This document shows positions 33,558 through 44,700 of a DNA stretch of 64,000 bases, in pieces. The stretch comes from Mixophyes australis (Eukaryota; Chordata; Amphibia; Anura; Limnodynastidae). A model generated the notes under the pieces. That model did not search any database, was not told where the DNA came from, and saw only the letters and a list, made by a program, of their open reading frames with translations. Position 1 is the first letter of the stretch. Every line of letters begins with the position of its first letter. Position numbers and translations under genes: made by a program. The stretch spans positions 34,316,335-34,380,334 of the forward strand of contig JAVHZZ010000003.1 in NCBI GenBank assembly GCA_036250195.1, written 5' to 3'.

Positions 33558-34110
33558 AGAACGGGGAACGGATGAGATCGAATTGGAGGTAGAGTGCAAA
33601 GTATAAAACTTGGTGAGTAGAGGATCGTGAGGCGATTATAGCTTCTGTGCACAAAGTTTTCTTCTGATTTTGCTCACAAGAGGAACCATCGTTATCGGGA
33701 GTGATTTTCTGTCCAGACAGATTAGTTTGGTGCGCACCACCTAGAGGAATAGCCGAATTCAAGAGCCGCTGGTGCGTTAATGAGGCGAACAATATTCTTT
33801 TCATCTCCCAGAGGCGGGTAAGCCTTTTTTGCCTAAATATATTGTGGGCTATTACCGCTAGGACTGTTGAACAAGTGGTACTCCTCATATCCCTTATACG
33901 GAGGAAGGCTGTCTGTATTAATTGATTCACACTGAGTGTCACATTGCCGGATTCAAAGTATATAATGACTGTGGAGTTATCTAAATTTCTCATTTTCTAA
34001 GGAGATCTACAAATGCTATATATATTCATACCAATACAGGATTTCACCATACTTCGTTATATGAAATGAGAAAGCTTTCCTATATATCATGATATGAAGT
34101 TAAGATCTTA

Positions 34111-34284
34111 GGGCTAGATTTACTAAGCTGCGGGTTTGAAAAAGTGGGGATGTTGCCTATAGCAACCAATCAGATTCTAGCTGTCATTTTGTAGAATGTA
34201 CTAAATAAATGAAAGCTAGAATCTGATTGGTTGCTATAGGCAACATCCCCAATTTTTCAAACCGCAGCTTAGTAAATCTAGCCC
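34111..34284. mobile_element. PIF/Harbinger-like foldback MITE, copy 1
   Basis: A 174-bp near-perfect palindrome beginning GGGCTAGATTTACTAAGC and ending with its complement. A TTA trinucleotide lies on each side (34108-34110 and 34285-34287). Three-base W-rich duplications are typical of PIF/Harbinger. The arms hold 'ttgcctatagcaaccaatca'. Non-coding. Confidence 0.8.
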
Positions 34285-34683
34285 TTAGAGTCTGCTAATT
34301 GCAGTTTTTGAAGGAGCACTCACTGGATGCTGTTTATATGTTTCAAATTTTTTTAAAGAGGATACACTAAGATATTTGTGTATTTTTTACCTATGTATAT
34401 GTGAGATCATTATGGTCTAATACTTTATTACTATTAAATTTTAAGTAAATGTCTAATAAGAAGTGAATTTGCGCATTCTTCTCTTTTGTCTTTTATTTAC
34501 AAACAAACTTTATGCCCCACTTCTCAAATCCAACACAAGAGATCATAGTTTTGTTTTGCGGTTTCGGCAAAGGCCACGATTTAACTAGGTGCGTCTTATG
34601 GAACGCAAGCGAAAAATACGGTGTGTATATATATATATATATATTACTTAATTTGTAGAACTGAAAATTGTATGACATATGCT

Positions 34684-35035
34684 GGGGGGGGGGGGGGGGG
34701 TACAGTAAAATTATTACCCCTGGTGAACTGAAACGGACGTTTCAGAACCGACACTCAGTGGATGTCTTTTTATTTTGCACACCACTCTTTGTAAACTCTA
34801 TAGAATCTTGGACATGAAAATCCCAGGAAATCAGCAGTTTCTGAGATACTAAAATCACCCCTTCTGGCACCAACAATTATTCCACGGTCAAAGTCACTTA
34901 GATCACATTTATTCCCCATTCAGGTATTTGGTCTGAACAGTCCGCATGCATTAATGCATTAAGTTGCCACATAATTAGCTGATTAGATATTAACGAACAG
35001 TCCTAACTAATAAAGTGGTCATTGAGTCACACCTT
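34684..35035. repeat. G run and dispersed repeat ending 'aataaagtggtcattgagt'
   Basis: A 17-base G run (34684-34700) precedes a segment with 'gaatcttggacatgaaaatc' and 'cagtttctgagatact', and ends 'taactaataaagtggtcatt'. I recognise this ending as a common vertebrate dispersed repeat, but I cannot assign its class from this copy. Confidence 0.4.
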
Positions 35036-35473
35036 AGAAGCTACTCTACTAGCAACAGACTGAGTAGCATCAGTTTGTCATCATAAGGTTCCATACAGAT
35101 CGCCTTCATGTAAGTGCATACACTCAAGACCGTATATATGTCGGCTAAGAGTATTTCACCATAGATTATTTCCTCTCTGTGTTTTTTTTACGAAACATCA
35201 CACCAGGAAATAAGAGCCAGATCTTCATAAAGACATTATTTGTTCCGGAACTTAAGCATTTGGAGGGCAACATGGTTGACATCAAGTTAGCATAAGAACG
35301 GAGATTTCATTGAACTGTAAGATTATTTAAAGAACTGTCAGATCTTCTTGGAAAACCCTTTGTAACACATGCGGTTACCTTTCATCTCTCATTACCAATT
35401 ACACCAGAGCACTAGTAAATTCCAATCCTTTAGTTAGGTAGGTTGTCCTATCAACTCTCTCTATTAATCCACA
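35036..35473. other. No feature recognised
   Basis: Left flank of the next hAT element. Nothing recognised. Confidence 0.4.
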
Positions 35474-35481
35474 CCCTGGTG

Positions 35482-36938
35482 CAGGGCCGGATTTACCGCT
35501 AGGCAACCTAGGCACCTGCCTAGGGCCTAGCGGCTCTGGGGGGGCACAGCTGGGGGGACAGGAGTAATTTTAAAAAAAATGAAAAAAAAATAAAAAATTC
35601 GGCCCCTCCCCCGAGTCGCGGCACCCCCCCCCCCCCCGCGACTCGTGCGGGGGGGGGGGGGCGCGAGTCGGGGGAGGGGGGGGGTGCCGCGAATTGGAGG
35701 AGGGGGGGTCGGGTGCCGCGAATCGGGTCCCGGCAGCCTCTTCTCCTCTCAGTGATAGAGAGAGGAGGAGAGGCTGCCGGGACCCGACGAGCGATCACGT
35801 GACTTTCTTTTTTTTTTTTTTTTACATCTGGACTGACGGAGGAGGAGCAGCGCGCAATAGAAAGGTAAGTAAAACAAGGGACAGAAGTGGGGATGGTGAA
35901 GGGGCACAGAAGTGGTGATGGTGAAGGGGCACAGAAGTGGTGATGGTGAAGGGGCACAGAAGTGGTGATGGTGAAGGGGCACAGAAGTGGTGATGGTGAT
36001 GGGCACAGAGGTGGTGAAGGGCACAGAGATGGTGATTGGCACAGAAGTGGTGATGGTGATTGGCACAGAAGTGGTGATGGTGAAGGGCACAGAGGTGGTG
36101 ATGGTGAAGGGCACAGAGATGGTGATTGGCACAGAAGTGGTGATGGTGATTGGCACAGAAGTGGTGATGGGCACAGAGGTGGTGATGGTGAAGGGCACAG
36201 AGGTGGTGATGGTGAAGGGGCACAGAATTGGTGATGGTGATTGGCACAGAGGTGGTGATGGTGAAGGGCACAGAGGTGGTGATGGTGAAGAGGCACAGAG
36301 GTGGTGATGGTGATTGGCACAGAAGTGGTGATGGTGAAGGGCACAGAGGTGGTAATGGGCACAGAGGTGGTGATGGTGATTGGCACAGTGGTGGTGATGG
36401 TGATTGGCACAGAGGTGATGGTGAAAGGGCACATGTGATATTGTGAAGGGGCAAAAGTGACAATGAATGGGCACAGTGTGATGATAGAGGGACAAAAGTG
36501 ACAAGAGCACATACTTGGATTTATGCGTATTATTTTTGCAAACAACTTAAGTAAGTATTTCTGCCCTGACTTCAATATTTATTATATTGTTTTGACCCAA
36601 CTACTTAAAAAAACGGGACTGCTTGGTAATTATTTAGGGGTGCCTTTTTCTGCAGCAGGGTGGCCTTGCTCTTTTCACATGTTAGGTACGCCCCCAAAGA
36701 TGCAAGCCACTCCCTCACCTCCTTTGGCGGCATGCCGCCGCTGCGCGGCGGCACCTGCTTTCATATCTACTTAACTATAAGGGTATATGGTAGGCATGCG
36801 GCGGCACATGCTTTCACTTCTACGTAACTATAGGGGTATATGGTAGGCTGCAAAAATATAGTGCTATGGATTGTTGCAGGGAGGGGCCCCAAAAACAGTA
36901 TCCTGCCTAGGGCCCTATGAGGTCTAAATCCGGCTCTG
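35482..36938. mobile_element. hAT-type element with internal minisatellite
   Basis: It begins CAGGGCCGGATTTACC and ends GGTCTAAATCCGGCTCTG. The perfect 8-bp repeat CCCTGGTG flanks it (35474-35481 and 36939-36946). Sub-terminal parts also pair ('ctgcctagggcc' near both ends). The left third is extremely GC-rich with C and G runs and a 21-base palindrome-like pair around 35735-35780 ('cccggcagcctcttctcctc' and its complement). A minisatellite fills the middle. Frames up to 351 codons on the minus strand are made by that minisatellite. No transposase is present, so the element is non-autonomous. Confidence 0.85.
35880..36445. repeat. About 25-bp minisatellite, GATGGT-rich
   Basis: Units read 'gtggtgatggtgaaggggca' then 'cagaa'. 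Lengths vary between about 15 and 27 bases because the 'gatggt' and 'gaagggg' parts expand and contract. Alternative fillers are 'gatggtgattggcacag'. Confidence 0.9.
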
Positions 36939-36946
36939 CCCTGGTG

Positions 36947-37302
36947 CATGCTACATATTAAACAGGGAACACGATTTACACCATCCCACAGTTTGCAGTA
37001 CTTTCACTCATACATCAGTTAATATCCTATAAATGTACACACTGACACTCTGGGAATTGAGCGCTGAATGTCTTTATTCATTTGATATTATTTTGAAAAC
37101 ATTCATTTACATTCACTATCAAGGACGTTTGCATTTTACATCACTCCCATATAGCCATTGTATCTTTGTACTAGTGATGATTGATGTTTCTGTTGAGGAG
37201 GAGATACACGGGACAGGGATTCTACATGCTTTCCAACACATATAACAAACATTTTGCTGCTGCTGACCTGCACTTTTCTAGGTAGAAATACAGGTATAAG
37301 GC
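36947..37302. other. No feature recognised
   Basis: AT-rich spacer between two hAT-type elements. Confidence 0.4.
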
Positions 37303-37500
37303 AGGGCCGTCTTTCCCATTCGGCACAATGGGCAGGTGCCCGGGGGCCCTGCAGCCCAGGGGGGCCCGTCGGAGGCAGAAAAAAAAAAAAACCTGAAAAA
37401 AAAGAAGAAAATACTTACCTTGCGGTCAGCTGGCGATCCGGCTCCATCCATGGTCTCCTCCTCCGTGCGGCGCTCGCAGTGCATGTCGGGCGTGACGTCA
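37303..37500. mobile_element. hAT-type element end, truncated
   Basis: It begins CAGGGCCGTCTTTCCC, a terminus of the same CAGGGCCG type as 17843 and 35482, followed by 'gggcaggtgcccgggggccc' and an A-rich stretch. No matching right end was found, so it is probably one-sided. Confidence 0.5.
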
Positions 37501-37519
37501 TCACGAATACAGTTTGCCT

Positions 37520-38212
37520 GTATTTTTTAAATGGGACACAAACTGTAGGCATGTACACCAGTATTCAAGGGGAAGAGGGTCGCAAGAATGTTTCCATTTG
37601 AATCTAAGTATAAATAAACTCTGGCTGTACAACGTGTGCCATATGTAAAAAGACAGAACAGTCTGCAGGATACACACATGTATATGGGCAACATTAGATC
37701 ACATAAGGACGTATGAGAAAAAATTATATTAACACCTTTTCATACTATAATCATTAATAAAAATACATTTAATTTTTTTTTATTTAAACATGAAATACAT
37801 ATATCAGAATATTCTTAATCCCTACTGTACCTAAAATGCATATTTACAGTTGCTCATGATTGCAAACACATGTCCTAGCATGTGCACACAGCCGCCATCA
37901 CCATCAGTCGGCACTTACACCTGACCTGTAGCTGGTACAAGTGATACGGCTAAAAAATCCGTACCTGAGAGTTGCCCAGAGCTTGAATCGGACTAGTGTG
38001 CTTGCGCTTGACCTTGGCACGCTCTTACCGTACACCGCCTACATGTCCATTCCCTCTCCCGCTCTGCCCTTCAAATCGTAGGCAATTGGAACTGGCCTTT
38101 GTGTTTGAACTTGCACTGCACGCACTGGCGCAGTGTCCGTTTCTCAGCATGCGCAGAGCAATGTCCCGCAAGTTACGGCATGTAACAGGATGACTCAGGT
38201 CCAATGTGCTTA
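37520..38212. repeat. Repeat B, copy 1 (unclassified)
   Basis: It aligns with 51762-53180. Shared words are 'tttccatttgaatct', 'cagtcggcacttacacctg', 'ctgtagctggtacaa' and 'caccgcctaca', ending 'gactcaggtccaatg'. In the other copy the ends resemble inverted repeats (GGGC...TTCATCTTCG and CGAAGATGAATCAGGCCC), which suggests a DNA element. Confidence 0.55.
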
Positions 38213-38958
38213 GATGTCCATGGAACAGTGTCCCTATGGGTCAAATTCTCACGGAACGAAAGCTTTCTGGCCTTAGTAAGTGTCTGTCAGACAGAGATCT
38301 GGGGGATATAGCAGTTGTAGGCTTCATTTACATTAAGAGTTCCTGCAATGGTGCACCGTCTAGTACAACAGAGTACCAGCAGGAATTTGAGAGCAACGGT
38401 TGGATAAAGTGCTCAGGGAGTGTGAGAAACATCTGCCTGAACGGAACAGATCGTTTTAGAGATGAAAAAATAAAATGAAACATTTACACGTGCACATAGC
38501 AAGTAAACAGTGACATTATCACCAAAAATAGCTCAACAACGCTTATTAATAATTTCCTCTTGGGCATTGAGGGCTACAATCAGCCATTGAAGGATATTAG
38601 TCTATATTTTGCTTTTTTAACCTTTTCAGAGGAAATGGAAATTAATCACAGATGACAGAGTAGAAATTTGCAGTATACAATGGGGAAGCGCCCTCTGCTG
38701 GTCACTCATACTCCTTTCCTGGCTCAGGCAATCTATGACTCACCAACTGAGGTTGCACTACAAATCCCAGCATTCCCCGTCAGCCAAAGCCTTTAGCTCC
38801 ACCACAGCTACGGATCTACTAGTCGTTTACTTTTGCTTAGAATAATACATAAACATTTTTATTAATGCAGAGAAGGATGATTGTGACCTGAAACCTCATT
38901 GGTTTAGTCTTTCTGCTTTTATCTATTGATTAAGGAGTTACTGTCCAAATATATGTGT
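38213..38958. other. Unassigned; one candidate CTCF site
   Basis: A 90-codon frame at 38206-38478 has no recognisable motif. The only notable site is the CTCF-like motif listed separately. Confidence 0.4.
38686..38706 (-). promoter_or_regulatory. Candidate CTCF-binding motif
   Basis: On the minus strand the core reads CCAGCAGAGGGCGC (plus coordinates 38688-38701), which fits the CTCF core consensus closely. Whether it is bound is unknown. A second motif of the same kind is at 54171. Confidence 0.45.
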
Positions 38959-39302
38959 TGTAACAAAAGGAGGCATTTAGCTGGCAATATGCAGAGAAAG
39001 CAGGGAAGTAGAGTAAAACATTTGTGCAGTAATGCACCTAGATTGAATGTAAAGACTTATGTATGAAAAGCAATAGTTTAAGTTTGGTTAAACTTACATG
39101 ATTTGAAATCCTTCCTCTCAGCAAACAGACAGGGTGTGTCTGTTAGTGCAAACAGAGCCAGGGATGGGCGTTTCCTCTTAGAGAGAAGGTGGGTGTGTCA
39201 CCTGTCCATCAAGCTAAGGCTGGGGGAGGAGTATCAGGTATAAAAGCTTGCTTGTATCATTTGTGCACAGAGACCAACGCTGGGGAAGCTGGCTGGTCTC
39301 CT
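38959..39302 (+). repeat. Truncated 5' LTR of the Gmr1-like element
   Basis: It begins TGTAACAAAAGGAGGC, like the 3' LTR, and follows it until 'gctggctggtct' (39302), after which the gag sequence starts abruptly. A TATAAAA box lies at about 39239. Compared with the 3' LTR it lacks a small duplication ('gcagtaatgcac'). Confidence 0.85.
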
Positions 39303-42300
39303 AAAGATTGGGCTGAGAGGCTGGGGCCATATCTGACTGGTGAAGCTCAGCGAGCTTATATGGATCTAGATGAGGATCGGGCCTCTGATTATTTGTGCCT
39401 AAAGTCTGAGATATTGGCCCGTATTGGAGTTTCCGGGCCAGGCTAAGCCCAGTGCTATCACCAATGGCGCTATGATAAAGAAAAATTGGTCAGAGCGCAA
39501 GTGGCTGAGCGTTCTAAAATTTTAAAGAAATGGCTGCAGCCTGAGGAGAATTCGCCTTCTCGGATTATTGAAGTTCTGGCGATAGATCACTGCATCCGGG
39601 GGCTGAACCGAGATTTGCAAAGGTGGGTTGTGCAATCAGACCCACAAACTTATGAAGAGCTTGCCACCATGGTAGAAAGGTTTTGTGCGCTACAGCAAAT
39701 GACTGAAGAACCTGCATTTGTGCCAAAGCCGCTGCCACGCCAAAAGCCAGGTTTGAAAATCCTTGCTACAGGGCCCAATGGCAAAACTGCTACGGACAGA
39801 GGGCCAGGTGCAAAGCTGTCTAATATGAAGTTTTTTGAATGTGGTGAGCCAGGCCACTTTAAGGCAGAGTGTCCTAAACTACAGGAACCCATGGACTGTT
39901 CCGTGGCACATATTGGGTCTGCATTTCCAAGCTGTTTTACCATGAGTCCCACATCAGGAAGTCCTTGTTTGTTCCGGGTGACTGTGCTAATCAACCAAAA
40001 CCTTGTTCTGGCCTTGGTTGATTCGGGGAGTGAACTCTCATTGGTTTCCAGCTCTGCCTTACCCGAAACCATAACTTCTCGGTTGCCCAAAGTGAAGGTT
40101 CTTTGCGTACATGGCACAACAGAGGAGTATGAAAGAACAATACTACCAGTCACACTCAAAGACAAAACTGTTATGGTGGTAGCTGCCATAGCACCTAAAC
40201 TCCCATATCCACTCATTTTGGGGTGAGACTTCCCACTGTTTAATGATGTCCTCGATGAGCGGATCCGGCCGGACATGCCGGCAACTGATGCAACGGTCGG
40301 AAGCCCGATCTTAAAGGAACCGCCTAAGAATCCACAACATCTGGACATCCATCTTTGGGAACCACCAAACTGGAATGCCATCCTGGGAGTCACAGCAGGA
40401 GTTCCACAAAAGCATCCACCTGCGTGGAAACATGGACAGTCCAAACTAGCATTGGTCGGTGATGTCGCAGATGAGCCCACCCCGCCTGTCAGTGAGGATA
40501 CGGACTGGTCCGCAATACCAATTTTGTTTCCTCTGCAGGACTTTGCTCGAGACCAACTTAATGATGCCACTTTGGAACATGCCTTTAAATGTGTGACTGA
40601 GGTAAATGGGGTAGCGAAAGCCGCCCAGCCTGCAGAAGGTATACCATATTTTATTGTTAAAAATAATTTCCTGTATAGAGTTGCTAATGTACAGGGGCAA
40701 AAAGTAGAACAATTAATGGTTCCTCAGGTCCATGTACCCCTAGTGCTAAAAGCAGCACACACATGTGTCTGTGGGGGACACTTAGGGGAGGATAAAACAC
40801 GGGAACGAGTTCTGCTTAGGTTTTACTGGCCCGGTGTACACAAGGCAGTGAAAAAAAATTGCCGGTCCTGTCCCATTTGTCAGAAAACCTGTCCCAAACC
40901 CATGTACAGGGCACCTCTCATTCCTATACCAATAGTACAAGTTTCCTTTGAACAGATAGCTATGGACCTTGTGGGGCCACTGGAAAAATCCGCACGTGGG
41001 CACCAATATATACTAGTGGTGCTTGACTATGCAACCAGGTATCCAGAGGCAATTCCCCTACGAAACATAAAGTCCAGCACCATAGCTAGAGAACTTGTAT
41101 TGATGTTTACACGCTTGGGAATACCCAAAGAAATTCTCACAGATCAGGGTACTCCATTCATGTCAAAACTGATGAAGGACATGTGCCAGTTGCTAGGGCT
41201 TACGGCGCTTCACACCTCTGTATACCATCCACAAACAGATGGCTTGGTGGAACGCTTTAACCACACTATAAAGCACATGCTCAGGAAAGCAGTGGCTCAA
41301 GAGAAAAAAGATTGGGACACTCTTATTCCCTATTTGATGTTTGCCATCCGTGAGGTACCTCAAGCTTCAACAGGGTTTAGTCCCTTTGAGTTAGTGTTTG
41401 GGAGACAGCCCAGGGGTATCTTGGATATGTTAAAAGAAGGGTGGGAGCAGCAAGGTCCCAGGGAGCCAAATCTGGTACAATTTGTGTCACAAATGTATGA
41501 GAGGCTAGGAAAGATAGGGCCCATTGTGCTGCAACATGTAAAAGAGGATCAGGAATGACAGAGAAAAAGTTATGATAAAAGTGCTGTTGTTCGATCTTTC
41601 AAGCCTGGGGACAAGGTCCTAGTCCTGGTTCCCACCCAGGAAAGCAAACTTTTCGCCCATTGGCAGGGTCCATATGAAGTTCTAGAGGCTGTCGGTCCTG
41701 TCAATTACAGAGTCCGCCAGTTAGGTAGGAGAAGGGAGGAGCAAATATATCATGTTAACCTCCTTAAACCTTGGCATGATGAGGAAACCTCTCCTCAGCT
41801 AGTAAGTACTGCCATTGAAAAGTCTGAAGTGCCCATAGAGCCAGCTTTGTCCATTCAGCAGAGACAACAGACTGAAGAAATGATTTGCCGGAACAGGGAT
41901 GTCTTCTCTTCCATTCCTGGGTGCACTACCTTAATCGAACACGACATTGTCACTGCACCAGGAGTCATTGAAAAGCAGAAGCCGTATCGTATTCCAGAAG
42001 CCAGATGGGTGGACGTGAGAAAAGAGATCGAGAAGATGCTCCAGTTAGATGTGATTGAAGAGTCTACTAGCGAGTGGAATAGTCCCATTGTGCTTGTCCC
42101 GAAACCCAATGGGACAATTAGGTTCTGCAATGACTTTAGGTGCCTAAACAGTATGTCGCAGTTTGATGCCTATCCGATGCCACGTGTGGATGAACTAGTG
42201 GAAAATCTTGCTGGTAGCAATTATTTGACAACCCTTGATCTAACAAAGGGTTATTGGCAAGTTCCCCTGACTTCCACGGCCAAGCCAAAGAGTGCATTTT

Positions 42301-43215
42301 CCACCCCTGATGGTCTCTATCAATATATAGTCCTACCCTTTGGGTTGCATGGGGCACCTGCCATCTTCTAAAGGGCCATGAATAAATTGCTACAACCTCA
42401 CACAGTTTATGCAGCCGCTTACTTAGACGATATAGTGATTTATACCCCAGACTGGGGATCACATTTAGCCAAAGTTGAGGCGGTCTTAGCTTCATTAAGG
42501 TCAGCAGGGTTAACAACTAACCCAGAGAAATGTGCCATAGCCATGAGAGAAGCCAAATATTTGGGGTACGTTGTTGGTCGAGGGCATGTAAAACCCTAGC
42601 TAGACAAAGTGGAGGCAGTCAAAAATTGGGCAAGACCAGAGAAAAAGTCGCAGTTAAGTACCTTTTTAGGCTTAGTAGGTTACTACAGGCGGTTTGTAAG
42701 CCACTTCGCCACTAGAGCTGCTCCACTTACGGACATGTTAAAAAAAAGTTGTCCAGATAGATTAACCTGGTCTGATTTTGCAGTAACCACCTGGCCTGAT
42801 CTTCGGAGGAAGAACCTCCCCAGTTCTACAAGCACCGGATTTTACACGGAGGTTCTTCCTCCAAACTGATGCTTCTGGTGTTGGCTTAGGTGCAGTCTTG
42901 TCACACGAGAACAATGGAGTAGAAAATTCTGTCCTGTACCTAAGCCGTAAGTTGCTTCCAAGGGAACAAAAATATGCCACTGTGGAGAAAGAATGTCTCG
43001 CCATAAAATGGGCTACAGAAGCTCTGCGCTATTATCTCCTAGGCAGAGAGTTCACCTGAATAACAGACCATTCACCACTGAGATGGATGCAGAACAACCG
43101 GGAGGTAAATGCCAAGGTAACCCGCTGGTTCTAGGCACTGCAATCTTTCAAGTTCTCAGTAGAACATAGACCTGGAATTCTGCACAAAAATGCAGATGCG
43201 TTGTCACGAAAATAT
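39303..43215 (+). pseudogene. Gag-Pro-Int-RT-RNase H polyprotein of the Gmr1-like element
   Basis: One frame runs from gag to RT, interrupted by stops at 39444, 40224, 41556, 42369 and 42597; all are compatible with single transitions. Gag: SCAN-like segment ('WLQPEENSPSRIIEVLAID') at about 39531-39680, and a zinc knuckle near 39835 whose first Cys is Phe. Protease: DSGSELSL at about 40020. Integrase: His/Cys finger 40757-40885, catalytic Asp (about 40965), Asp (about 41142), Glu (about 41248), and a GPY-type C-terminus near 41665. RT: 41960-42770 with YLDD near 42420. RNase H: 42838-43200 ('TDASGVGLG'), after a net one-base frame change between 42775 and 42838, and with two further stops near 43057 and 43132. 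The start of gag is deleted. Confidence 0.85.
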
Positions 43216-43255
43216 GTGCTCCTCGCGAAGTCCGCATCCCCCTACTTGGAGATGC

Positions 43256-43269
43256 TAGGGGGAGGGATA
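43256..43269 (+). promoter_or_regulatory. Polypurine tract of the Gmr1-like element
   Basis: The purine run 'agggggagggata' lies directly before the TGTAAC start of the 3' LTR. Confidence 0.65.
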
Positions 43270-43769
43270 TGTAACAAAAGGAGGCATTTAGCTGGCAATA
43301 TGCAGAGAAAGCAGGGAAGTAGAGTAAAACATTTGTGCAGTAATGCACCTAGATTGTATGCAGTAATGCACTTATGTATGAAAAGCAATAGTTTAAGTTT
43401 GGTTAAACTTACATGATTTGAAATCCTTCCTCTCAGAAAATAGACAGGGTGTGTCTGTTAGTGCAAACAGAGCCAGGGATGGGCGTTTCCTCTTAAAGAG
43501 AAGGTGGGTGTGTCACCTGTCCATCAAGCTAAAGCTGGGGGAGGAGTATCAGGTATAAAAGCTTGTTTGTATCATTTGTGCACAGAGACCAACGTTGGGG
43601 AAGCTGGCTGGTCTTGAGAGAGCTGAGCTATGTCTAGCTAGCGTTTAGGGTCTCCAAGAATTGCTGTGAAATCTGTACGGTGTCAAAACATTTACCATCC
43701 TGACAATAAAACGACATAAAAAGGAAGAAGTTGTTCGCGTGTGCTTCTGCAGTAGCGGGCTCTTGCCAC
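43270..43769 (+). repeat. 3' LTR of the Gmr1-like element
   Basis: It begins TGTAACAAAAGG. It contains a TATAAAA box near 43555 and AATAAAA near 43705 as the likely polyadenylation signal. The end is placed at CA near 43750 or 43769; neither gives a matching duplication with the left flank. Confidence 0.75.
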
Positions 43770-44398
43770 AAAGTATTTATGTGATCTGTGGAGCTGCTCA
43801 CTGACCTTCATGGAATATATATATGTGTTCTGCCTCTAGTGGGTGCTGTTCTTCATTCCTCAGCATTGCCTTTGACAGTACCTTGTTCCTGTGTATTATT
43901 TGGAAATTATTGGAAGCCTTTCCTAGATTTCCACAGACAAATGGTTTTATGGGGAGTCCTGACGAAGTGCGATAAGAGCCAAACATATGCACCATGTGGT
44001 TGCCCTGGTAATTTCACAACTGGGGCTTACCACTAGGAGGGAGAGGCCCTCGGTCTACTAAAATGCTCTAACATAAGCTTAGATATTACTGACATCTAAG
44101 CTTATAGTAATGCATATTGTGACACATGCTCTTGTAATACATTGGGAAAAGATACAAATTAGCTGACGTGCTCAAAATAGACATGTGATACATATAACTA
44201 TATTAATTATATTAACTATATTAATTATAAATGCTAAATATAACTGTTATAAATATGGAATTAACCATTGTAATTACCTGTTCTAATCTGATGACCAGCT
44301 TCAAACTTTGAGGTTAGACCCTGTTTTCTTATCTCCTCCAAATTTTCGTTTAACCCACAAACTGATTAGTCCAAAAGTGCCATTGTGCTACTTATTAC
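43770..44398. other. Unassigned; contains a perfect 12-bp hairpin
   Basis: ATAAGCTTAGAT (44073-44084) and ATCTAAGCTTAT (44094-44105) are perfect complements around a 9-base loop. Nothing else is recognised. AT repeats occur near 44190-44230. Confidence 0.5.
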
Positions 44399-44399
44399 T

Positions 44400-44700
44400 A
44401 GAGATGCTCACTGACCCCCGTGTTTTGGTTTTGGTTTTGTATCTGGATTACCGTCGTGTTTTGGTTTTGGTTTTGCCAAACCGCCCTTGTGTGTTTTGGT
44501 TTTGTTTGGTTTTGTTTTGCAATTTTGTTTAAAAATCAATGTTTTTGAACATAAAATAACCTTGGCGTTTTGGTTTTGGTTTTGGATCTGGATTACCATC
44601 GTGTTTTGGTTTTGCCAAACCGCCCTTGTGTGTTTTGGTTTTGGTTTTGTTTTGCAATTTTGTTTAACAATCAATGTTTTTGGGCATAAAATAACCTAAT
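44400..44700. repeat. TTTTGG-rich terminal region of the hAT-like element
   Basis: Two roughly 165-base direct repeats, each with 'gtgttttggttttggttttg' and 'gccaaaccgcccttgtgtg', make up the left end. Confidence 0.75.

Larger units (their letters stand above)
33260..34620. mobile_element. Terminal-inverted-repeat element 'CGTATTTTTCGC', superfamily unknown
   Basis: The left end reads CGTATTTTTCGCTCCATAAG. The right end is its complement with a small insertion, CTTATGGAACGCAAGCGAAA then AATACG. Within 65 bases of the left end the same motif occurs again, inverted ('gcgtcttatggagcgaa', 33310-33325), so the end is itself a hairpin. TA-rich microsatellites abut both ends, which hides any target duplication. 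Inside are a hAT MITE fragment (33365) and a foldback (34111). I see no transposase. Confidence 0.65.
38959..43769 (+). mobile_element. Gmr1-like Ty3/gypsy element (integrase before RT), dead
   Basis: This is a 4.8-kb LTR retrotransposon. The 5' LTR (38959-39302) is cut short and joined to gag; the 3' LTR starts at 43270. Domain order along one reading frame is gag (SCAN-like capsid, zinc knuckle), protease, integrase, reverse transcriptase, RNase H. In ordinary Ty3/gypsy elements integrase comes last; the integrase-first order is the defining trait of the Gmr1-like group of deuterostome Ty3/gypsy elements. The right end is uncertain (about 43750-43769), and I cannot find a target duplication. 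Missing are the rest of the 5' LTR, the primer site and the start of gag. Confidence 0.85.

Noticed and set aside
35520..36575. 351-codon minus-strand frame and its overlapping partners
   Set aside because: Produced by the 25-bp minisatellite and GC-rich runs inside a hAT-type element, with all three minus frames open at once.
39650..40570. 306-codon minus-strand ORF
   Set aside because: It is the antisense shadow of the Gmr1-like gag and protease region, whose sense translation has clear motifs.
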